Source: Glycine soja
Taxonomy: Eukaryota > Streptophyta > Magnoliopsida > Fabales > Fabaceae
Direction: 5' to 3'
Length of the DNA: 64,000 bases
Assembly (NCBI RefSeq): GCF_004193775.1
Contig: NC_041007.1
Span: 24,414,201 to 24,478,200, forward strand
Shown: positions 57,133-64,000 of the stretch, piece by piece
Numbering within the stretch: position 1 is the stretch's first letter
Layout: every line of letters begins with the position of its first letter
The notes under the pieces: model-generated
The model's input: only the letters and a program-made list of their open reading frames with translations
The model's database searches: none
What the model was told of the DNA's origin: nothing
Program-made: the position numbers and the translations under genes

Positions 57133-60100
57133 ATTATGCTTGTTGCGTAAATGCCGGGGCGTTCCTCCACTCGCCAATTTCCCAGCTGGAAATCAGGAGG
57201 GCATGGTCGGACCAAATCCGAAGTACTTGGAACATCATCTTCACATATCGCGAACACTTGACCTTCGTCTCCCAGACCCGCACTTATAAAGCTTCTACTT
57301 ATGTGGCAGGGCGGGCTTCCTTCACTTTCTTGTCTCCAACGCGAGCTCTGACCACTGTTCTTCCTTCCCGCGATGCTTCTTTTCATGTCCGCCTGAGTGG
57401 GCTTATAGCCTAAACCATACTTCCCACGATTTCCTTGGGTTTTTATCAGGCTAGTTATGCCGCCATTGTCTTTGCCTAAACCCATCCCGGGTTCATAACC
57501 GTTCCCCAACATAACTCGGGCCATCATTACCGCCGCATCGGACAGACAAGGTTGCCCAAAGAGGGAGTCCACGGAGGAAATGCTGACCACCTCAAAAGAC
57601 TGGAAAGCGGTTTCTAACGATTCTTCTGCGGCTTCCACATAAGGCATGGAGGATGGGCAGCTTACCAAGATATCTTCCTCGCCTGACACGATGACCAAGT
57701 GCCCCTCCACTACGAATTTCAGCTTTTGGTGGAGTGTAGAAGGCACAACTCCCACTGAGTGGATCCAAGGGCGCCCCAACAGGCAGCTGTAGGGGGGGTT
57801 AATATCCATTATTTGGAAGGTGACTTGACAGGTGTGAGGGCCTATTTGTACTGGGAGATCGATCTCTCCCCTAACCTCTCGGCGAGTGCCGTCGAAGGCC
57901 CGAACCACCATTGAACTTGGTTTTAAATGGGAAGCATTGAATGGTAACTTGTCCAAAGTGCTCTTAGGCATCACGTTTAAACTGGAACCATTATCGATGA
58001 GTACCTTGGCCACGATATGGTCCATACACTTGACTGATACGTGTAAAGCCTTATTATGCCCTCTCCCCTCGGCGGGGATTTCTTCTTCGGCGAAGGCAAG
58101 ATAGTTGTTGGCAGTGATATTGTTGACCAGCCCTCCGAAACCTTCTACCGAAATATCTTGGGCCACGTGAGCCTCGTTCAGCACTTTTACTAGCAGAGCC
58201 CGATGAGGCTCGGAGCTCATAAGTAACTCTAGCAGCGAGACCCTAGCCGGGGTTTTGTTGAGCTGTTCGATAACCTTGAATTCGCTCTGTTGAATTATCC
58301 GAAGGAACTCGCTGGCTTCCTCTAGCGACACCTCCTTTCTACCATCCCTTTTCTCTGGGGGCCCTTTTGCTGACATATCTTTATTCGAAGCGTGGGGTGC
58401 TTCGCCATCTTGTTCCTCCACCACTTTTCCTTTTCCTTTGACGTCGGCGGGTTGGACTGGTAGGTCCGGAGGTGCGAACACACGACCACTACGGGTCACA
58501 CCGCTCAGCCCCGTGATATTTGTTACTTTAGCTGACAGCGAGCTGACGTCAGTGACTTCTTCTTCCTTCTTCCCTGGAGGTGTATATCTCCACGGGACCG
58601 CGTGACTATTTTGGTACGGGAAAGGAACAGGTTTGGCCATTAAGGGGTGCCCGGGCTTTTGCGAGGCTGCACTTTTAGTGAAGTATATCACCAAGGGTTT
58701 GGGCTTCGCAACACCACTCCCCTCCGTAGATTGCATGCATATATGCTGCTCTTCTTTTCCTTTAATGCCGACTTCTAGTCGACCTTGGTCTATCATCCGC
58801 TGTAACAATTCCTCTACTTCCAAACACGTCTCCATGTCATGCATCTCGCCGGAATGTAGCAGACAGGAATCCTCCTTACACCCACTATGGGGAATTACAC
58901 CTCCCTTTTGTAGGGCCTCAAAGATAAACCTCCTAGGGGTTGCCACATCTCTTAAAGGTTTGGACCTGTGGGACCTATCGGATACAACTGCATTAACTGC
59001 TCCCCCTCCATGATTGGCGAGCGGGTTGGTCCTCACATTGGGCCGATCCTCTTGGAAAGTCAGCCATCCGGCATCCATTAAATGTTGGACCTTGTATTTA
59101 AGGGCCAAGCATTTTTCGACGGAATGCCCCGGGGCACCCCCATGGTACTTGCAAGTTGCATTAGGGTCATACCACTTTGGGAAAGGGGGTTCGAGGACCC
59201 TTCCGGGAGTTACCACGGCCAAATGATTGGCGATGAGGGATGGTAGAAGATCTTCGTACGTCATCGGGAGCGGGGTGAATTCCGGCAATGGCCTTGGAGG
59301 GAAGTTCCTTGTCGTGTTGGAATTACCGGCCGGTCGAGCCGTGTTCGGAGTTGGAACTTGGGGAGCTTCCCTCTGGGTGGGTGCCTTAGGCTGCACGGGT
59401 GTTGAACTAGAGGCGTTCCCAGCATGAGCCGAGAAGCTTGGGTGATGTTGCGCGTACTGATGGGTACCATGAGGTGTTTGCTGGGGTTTGACCCATGCGG
59501 GTGTTGAAGAGACGGCATGGGCATCTCCTTCCTTCCTTTTTGCCCCTGTTGCCCCGATTCTTTTGGCGTTCACGTTTGTGGAGGAAACGTAATCAAACTT
59601 TCCTCTCTTCAATCCCACCTCGATTCTTTCCCCGGCAAACACCAGATCCGCAAAGCTGGACGGCATGTAACCCACTAGCTTCTCATAGTAGAACACTGGC
59701 AGAGTGTCTACCATCATGGTGATCATCTCTCTCTCAACCATGGGAGGAGCTACTTGTGCCGCCAAATCCCTCCATCGCTGCGCATATTCTTTAAAGGTTT
59801 CACCCTCTTTCTTAAACATATTCTGCAGTTGAGTACGGTCAGGAGCCATATCAGAATTGTACTGATACTGCCTTAGGAAGGCGGTAATCAGATCCTTCCA
59901 AGTACGGATACGGGAAGCTTCCAAATTAGTGTACCACACTACCGCAGCTCCGGCCAAGCTATCCTGAAAGAAGTGTATCAACAGCTTTTCATCTTTAGAA
60001 TGAGCGCCCATCTTACGGCAGTACATCTTGAGATGGTTTTTGGGACAAGTCGTCCCTTTATACTTGTCGAAGTCCGGCACTTTGAATTTCGGGGGAATAA

Positions 60101-60731
60101 CAACATCGGGTACTAAGCAAAGATCCGTCATGTCTGCAAACGGATAGTCCCCAAATCCTTCCACAGCCCTCAATCTTTCCTCAAGGAGATCGAGCTTCCT
60201 CCTTTCTTCAATTGCCGGGGGCGGCCCTTCCATAGACAAAACTATTGGCGATGCTGCGATGTTGGGTTGGGGCAACGTGCCTGGTGCCGGCCCTTCGGGG
60301 ATTGGGGGATAAAACTCGACATCCCTCCGAGCATAATCTTGAGGGTCTTTATGGACTTCGTCGGGCTGCTGAGGAGGCTCTTTTTCATGGACGGGAGAAG
60401 CAATGTGGCCCGCATCTTCTTGCAAGATGGGTGGTGAATAGTTGGGCGGCAATCCATAAGGGTAAGCCGCTCGGTTGTATCCCAGGTGAGGGCTGCCATC
60501 GTGCCCCAGTGTGTCCCTTCCCCGTCCTACTATGTTTGAGGGAGGATGGTGCGTAGTTGCCAAGAGAGTCGGGTCTGCTTCGGCAGCCGAACTGACAGCG
60601 GCGGCAGTGGCCGCGTTCTTCTCCATGAGCTGTTTCATACCTAACATGGCCTCCATCATGGAGGCCATTTGTTCTTTCAGAGCCGACATGTCGGCTTTCA
60701 TCTGTTCCTGCGTCTCCTCTTGATCACCCAT
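57129..60731 (-). CDS. gag-protease polyprotein of Ogre/Tat element, with G-patch
   Basis: The long open frame begins at 60911, but the start at 60731 (MGDQEETQEQMKADMSALKE) fits the gag of related elements, giving 1200 codons. Residue numbers below are from 60911. N-terminal coiled-coil-like Met/Gln-rich segment (61-105); capsid-type gag domain (about 274-437: KFKVPDFDKYKG, KNHLKMYCRKMGAH, FLRQYQYNSDM, TFKEYAQRWRDLAAQV); zinc-knuckle-like CKYHGGAPGHSVEKC with C-H-H-C spacing (about 585-600); aspartic protease with active site VLIDNGSSLNVMP (about 970-982) and CLLGRPWIH; and a glycine-rich G-patch-like motif MLGNGYEPGMGLGKDNGG (about 1130-1148). Gag forms the particle and packages RNA; the protease would mature it. 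The frame is fully open, unlike the other three gag copies in the window. Confidence 0.93.
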   Translation of the reverse strand: MGDQEETQEQMKADMSALKEQMASMMEAMLGMKQLMEKNAATAAAVSSAAEADPTLLATTHHPPSNIVGRGRDTLGHDGSPHLGYNRAAYPYGLPPNYSPPILQEDAGHIASPVHEKEPPQQPDEVHKDPQDYARRDVEFYPPIPEGPAPGTLPQPNIAASPIVLSMEGPPPAIEERRKLDLLEERLRAVEGFGDYPFADMTDLCLVPDVVIPPKFKVPDFDKYKGTTCPKNHLKMYCRKMGAHSKDEKLLIHFFQDSLAGAAVVWYTNLEASRIRTWKDLITAFLRQYQYNSDMAPDRTQLQNMFKKEGETFKEYAQRWRDLAAQVAPPMVEREMITMMVDTLPVFYYEKLVGYMPSSFADLVFAGERIEVGLKRGKFDYVSSTNVNAKRIGATGAKRKEGDAHAVSSTPAWVKPQQTPHGTHQYAQHHPSFSAHAGNASSSTPVQPKAPTQREAPQVPTPNTARPAGNSNTTRNFPPRPLPEFTPLPMTYEDLLPSLIANHLAVVTPGRVLEPPFPKWYDPNATCKYHGGAPGHSVEKCLALKYKVQHLMDAGWLTFQEDRPNVRTNPLANHGGGAVNAVVSDRSHRSKPLRDVATPRRFIFEALQKGGVIPHSGCKEDSCLLHSGEMHDMETCLEVEELLQRMIDQGRLEVGIKGKEEQHICMQSTEGSGVAKPKPLVIYFTKSAASQKPGHPLMAKPVPFPYQNSHAVPWRYTPPGKKEEEVTDVSSLSAKVTNITGLSGVTRSGRVFAPPDLPVQPADVKGKGKVVEEQDGEAPHASNKDMSAKGPPEKRDGRKEVSLEEASEFLRIIQQSEFKVIEQLNKTPARVSLLELLMSSEPHRALLVKVLNEAHVAQDISVEGFGGLVNNITANNYLAFAEEEIPAEGRGHNKALHVSVKCMDHIVAKVLIDNGSSLNVMPKSTLDKLPFNASHLKPSSMVVRAFDGTRREVRGEIDLPVQIGPHTCQVTFQIMDINPPYSCLLGRPWIHSVGVVPSTLHQKLKFVVEGHLVIVSGEEDILVSCPSSMPYVEAAEESLETAFQSFEVVSISSVDSLFGQPCLSDAAVMMARVMLGNGYEPGMGLGKDNGGITSLIKTQGNRGKYGLGYKPTQADMKRSIAGRKNSGQSSRWRQESEGSPPCHISRSFISAGLGDEGQVFAICEDDVPSTSDLVRPCPPDFQLGNWRVEERPGIYATSIM

Positions 60732-60967
60732 CGTTCTAGATTTGGATCTGGTGCGATAGGGATCCCTTGCGGCGCGTTTAGTTATGGTGTTTTTCCCTAA
60801 AAAACCAAACGTGAGGAGTGGGTAAAGAAAGAAAATGCATGCTAGAGATGAGATGTAGGAGTGATTTGATTTGCACAAGCTTTTTGGAGTAGAAACATGG
60901 GACCAACTCATTTTATTTCAAAAAGGAAGTCATATCTAGTCAAGGTCTGAGAGACCATACAAGTTTC

Positions 60968-62833
60968 CTAACGATTTCTAATTATGTGGGCCATTAAGTC
61001 TATCATATGCTGACAATAGCCGAGAAGCCCATGAATCTCTTCGGGGGCGGAGTAGGTGTCTGCCATCGCCTTGGCCTTGGCTAACAATCGGGGAAGTTCT
61101 TGACTCCCGTTCAAGGTAAGGGCAAACCGATCCATCCACATGGTTGCCTCTTGGTGTAAAGAGTCGATCACCCTTCCTCTAGCCTCTTTTTCCGCGTATA
61201 CTTGGGCATACTCATCCGCGATTCTATGCTCGTGGGCCGTGGCTAGACCTAACTCTTCTTGGTACTTGGCGATGATAGCTAGCATGTTGGTCTCCGTCTC
61301 GCATAAACGCTGAGACAAGCTTCTTTTGGACCTTGAACAGGCAACTAACTCCTCTTTCAAAACCATGCTATGTGCTCGCGACTGGTCCCTTTCCTCCCTT
61401 CGCAACTTGAGTTCATTATTGCTACCCCATAGGGCTCCGCGAAATTTGTTCCGGCCATACTCTTCCTTGCGAGCCCTCTTGGTCTCTCGTTCAAGGGCTC
61501 TTGCGGTAATTGCATTCTCTTCCCGTAACCCGGCACACTCCTTCCGAACGTGTGTAGCAGCCAACTTGAACTTCTCCTTGGCGAGTTTTGCCTTTCCTAA
61601 CTCGCTTTTGAGAGCTTGGACTTCCTCGTCCTCTTCCGGTGCTTCAAAATTCTCTTCGCTGACGACTTTTAACTTGGCGAGCCAATCTAAACCTCGTATG
61701 CGAACTTTCAGCCATTCGTGGTACCCACCAATGATGCCATTACGAATGCCTCTAAGCTCTTGATCTTTCCTTAACGGGGTTTCCCATGCCTTATGGATTC
61801 TTTGTATAGTCTTGGAATTTTGTGCGCCGAGATCCCTCACAAGGAAAGGAGACATGCTTTCTTCCGTCGGTGCTCCCCTCATGGGGTACCCTAGTTGTCT
61901 TATAGCGAGCGTGGGATTGTAATTAATACAACCCCTCGTTCCTACCAGCGGAATGTTTGGGTATCTTCCACATGAGAAAAGGACTCCTTCTTTTCCTTCC
62001 TTCCATCGGGGGAACCAACTGATTGTTCTACTTCCTATCCCGGCCAAGAGCTGGTCCCAATCCATTCTCCTCTTTTCAGTACACGAGCGATGGCTCAGGA
62101 GCGGACATGGATGTCTTGTGTCTTGTTGGAACAAGTGTGAAACCAACCAAACACAGAGGGCGGGTAAGCAACAGATGATCCGTGCGCTACTCTTCTCGCA
62201 CCTTCGGTCAAATGTGTCAAATAGATCTGCCAAGACAGCTACCACCGGACTTTCCTTGCTATGGTGGTAGGCAAGGAAAGCGTCGATTGCTGCTAGGCCT
62301 ACCAAACCATCCACGTTTGGAAAGAGGACGACCCCAAAAATTAGCAAAGCTAACACATCCATAAACGGGACCCATTCTCCTTGATTGGCCATACCCCTCG
62401 CTTTGTCTTCTAGGTACTTCCGTGGTAGGCCCGCTATGCCGTTCCGAGTCTGTTTTATGCGGTCCAAACCTCTTGCGGAATCCTTGACCACAGTTGCAAT
62501 TCTGCTCAAGGAGGGGAGACATCCGGAGGAAAGATATGGTTTTCTTCCCCCGAGAGGACATCCTAGAATTTCTTCAAATTCTTCAATGGTTGGTACTAAT
62601 TGGAAGTCTCCGAATGTGAAGCATCTCAAAGGCTGGTCGTAGTATTGGGTGAGTGATGCAATGGCTTCTATGGACACTTTTGCTATGGTCAACTCTAAGA
62701 TCTTTCCGTAAGTCTTGCGGAAGGCTTGCATTTGGAGGGGTTCCATCAACCGCCCTAATTCCTTGATGCTGGTGGTATCTGGGCTTTTGACCTTGACTTG
62801 GTAGAACCTCTTGCCGGTTTGATTTGTTCCCAT
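60968..62833 (-). CDS. Ogre ORF1 protein, about 621 aa, function unknown
   Basis: The open frame extends from 62869, but the start at 62833 (MGTNQTGKRFYQVKVKSPDT) corresponds to the start in Element A. The N-terminal half has RCFTFGDFQLVPTIEEFEEI, EWVPFMDVLALLIFGVVLFP, and a globular segment to about residue 380. It resembles a plant repeat-associated domain I recall as DUF7745-like (not verified). The C-terminal half is strongly charged and heptad-like (EEDEEVQALKSELGKAKLAK through KRSLSQRLCETETNMLAII), predicting a coiled coil, and ends LMAHIIRNR. ORF1 upstream of gag is the defining extra gene of Ogre elements; its role is not known. About 60 nt after its stop the extended gag frame opens. 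Confidence 0.9.
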   Translation of the reverse strand: MGTNQTGKRFYQVKVKSPDTTSIKELGRLMEPLQMQAFRKTYGKILELTIAKVSIEAIASLTQYYDQPLRCFTFGDFQLVPTIEEFEEILGCPLGGRKPYLSSGCLPSLSRIATVVKDSARGLDRIKQTRNGIAGLPRKYLEDKARGMANQGEWVPFMDVLALLIFGVVLFPNVDGLVGLAAIDAFLAYHHSKESPVVAVLADLFDTFDRRCEKSSARIICCLPALCVWLVSHLFQQDTRHPCPLLSHRSCTEKRRMDWDQLLAGIGSRTISWFPRWKEGKEGVLFSCGRYPNIPLVGTRGCINYNPTLAIRQLGYPMRGAPTEESMSPFLVRDLGAQNSKTIQRIHKAWETPLRKDQELRGIRNGIIGGYHEWLKVRIRGLDWLAKLKVVSEENFEAPEEDEEVQALKSELGKAKLAKEKFKLAATHVRKECAGLREENAITARALERETKRARKEEYGRNKFRGALWGSNNELKLRREERDQSRAHSMVLKEELVACSRSKRSLSQRLCETETNMLAIIAKYQEELGLATAHEHRIADEYAQVYAEKEARGRVIDSLHQEATMWMDRFALTLNGSQELPRLLAKAKAMADTYSAPEEIHGLLGYCQHMIDLMAHIIRNR

Positions 62834-63682
62834 GCTTACTAAAGTGAGACAAAAGCTGGTGCAAATCAAAACTCCGATATCTCATGGGTAGGATGGATGA
62901 ATGCATGAAGAAATGCATATGACACAGGTGCAATTTACGAATACGGGGGTCCGGGGAATTTGTCCCCTTCTTAGATACGACGTCTAGGGGTAGCGAAATG
63001 CCCCAACGCACGTTTTTAAGAAGGCGACATGGACCCTCCGTTGGTTGGTTTACAGCAGGGATCAAGACAGAACCCATATGCAATGCCTATGCAAAAGACA
63101 CAATGCGGGAATGTGCACAGTATGACAATATTTACCGAACATAAGCAAAAGGGTATATGATACTCATGCATGGCAGTGTGAAAAATGGCACGCAGCGTGT
63201 TTGCTTCGTGCCCCTATTTAAGGGACCTATAAGGGAGAGAACTAACAAGGCTTTTAGCAATAACCCCAAGGTAGTTATATCTCTCTTGATGGTTTCTAGA
63301 GGTATCATCCCCTTTGAAGAACATATTGTAGCAGTAGGGACTACTAGCAACAATAGGTTTTCAAAGAGAAAAGCTCTAGATGAGGGTTCACTGTAATCAA
63401 GCAAGTCGGAGACCTAGCATGATCACAGATTCACCTCCACTCCTTATGCTCCCATGAACCCGGGTATAGGGCCCTTTTTCACTCACAGTGTGTGCAAATA
63501 GTGTTGGTGTTTGTGTGCATCAAATGAATAAATATTTACCTCATGCATACATTCTAAAACACACTAAAAGCAACAGATAGTTTATATACACAAGAACATA
63601 AGACAAATAAAGGGAAACCAACAAAGGAGAAAGTCATGATAAAACATTGCACAAGATTAAATGGCCTAACTCTCTAAAAATG
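62834..63682. other. Element B leader between primer site and ORF1
   Basis: Colinear with 15559-16412 of Element A. Probably 5' untranslated RNA. Open frames near 63132-63404 are shared with A but unrecognised. Confidence 0.7.
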
Positions 63683-63701
63683 GTCCCCAGTGGAGTCGCC
63701 A
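63683..63701 (-). other. Element B primer-binding site (tRNA-Arg type)
   Basis: The minus strand reads TGGCGACTCCACTGGGGAC, two bases inside the 5' LTR. Confidence 0.88.
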
Positions 63702-63703
63702 AC

Positions 63704-64000
63704 TGTCGCAACCTACCCTTCGGCGGGAGGGCGACGCGTGACTCGCGGGATGCGTGTTCCACGAAAGGAATACGCGCGGAGTCGCCACCAACGTTTATTT
63801 TGAGGAAAACGTCGGAAAAACCGGAAAAGACGCGATCTACGAACTTTTAAGTGAAAGGTTCGGGAGTTGTATTTACGCACGGGGAAGGTATTAGCACCCC
63901 ACACGTCCGTCCCAAGGGACGACAGCCATTAATCGAATGTGCAAACATGACTTTGATTTTTACGTTCCCTTTTATGTCCTTATATCCTTTATACCCTTTT
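63704..64000 (-). repeat. Element B 5' LTR, first 297 bp (cut by window edge)
   Basis: Plus strand TGTCGCAACCTACCCTTCGG onward, closely matching 39095-39390. The remainder, with the U3 region and the TSD expected to be CCTTG, lies right of the window. Confidence 0.9.

Larger units (their letters stand above)
39095..64000 (-). mobile_element. Element B: large chimeric Ogre/Tat-like element, right end outside window
   Basis: Sense is leftward. From the right: 5' LTR (63704 onward, cut by window), primer site, leader, intact ORF1, intact gag-pro, predicted intron, RT-RNase H ending inside the second RNase H domain, a second error-rich gag-pro copy, the tail of a second ORF1, a spacer and third decayed gag of the non-autonomous subtype, the non-coding 3' module, polypurine tract, and 3' LTR (39095-40767). 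No integrase is present. It has inserted into Element C; CCTTG precedes it. Confidence 0.88.

Noticed and set aside
57886..59722. Several plus-strand open frames opposite gag-pro
   Set aside because: Antisense shadows of the gag-pro frame with no independent homology.

Overview
This 64 kb window is plant nuclear DNA, almost certainly from a legume and most likely soybean (Glycine). That assignment rests on remembered repeat families (LTRs carrying the GGTAATCGATTACC palindrome, Ogre/Tat-type giant elements) and on an intron-containing ARP6 relic. No intact cellular gene is present. Nearly every base can be placed in a stack of nested LTR retrotransposons, and most insertions are confirmed by exact 5-bp target-site duplications (TSDs).

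Layout. 1-2038: two head-to-head Sirevirus-like (Ty1/copia) LTR pieces. 2090-2288 and 19431-21509: one decayed Ty3/gypsy chromovirus (RT, RNase H, integrase), split by a solo LTR (TSD TTTAG), which is itself split by Element A, a complete 15.9 kb Ogre/Tat-like element on the minus strand (2300-18219, TSD CAACT). 21510-28570: four solo LTRs, each with a perfect TSD, separated by short stretches of older sequence. 28742-31566: a pseudogene of ACTIN-RELATED PROTEIN 6 with recognisable exons, one missing coding segment replaced by a LINE-type RNase H relic, and two damaged splice sites. 31577-39094: Element C, a plus-strand, drastically reduced member of the same Ogre/Tat family, interrupted by Element B. 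39095 to beyond 64000: Element B, minus strand, the only one with long open coding regions (ORF1, gag-protease, RT-RNase H) and also the most rearranged.

How the parts relate. A, B and C share LTR type, tRNA-Arg-like primer-binding site and a long non-coding module between gag and the 3' LTR. That module carries a captured fragment resembling the 'putative plant transposon protein' family plus several tandem arrays. A has decayed ORF1 and gag and no pol; C has only 27 codons of gag; B has ORF1, gag-pro and a truncated pol spliced into what looks like an A-type non-autonomous backbone. None encodes integrase, so all would need proteins supplied in trans.

Most notable observation. The tandem arrays of the 3' module, although different in period and sequence (24, 58, about 130 and 100 bp), are all strings of short inverted repeats. 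In the 24-bp array the stems co-vary, and unpaired units become G.U wobbles only when read on the sense strand, which suggests an RNA-level hairpin array. Other notable points are a predicted frame-preserving intron between protease and RT, a second gag-pro copy that differs from the first mostly by 1-2 nt indels (possible assembly artefact), and one solo-LTR insertion shared at the same site by B and C but absent from A.
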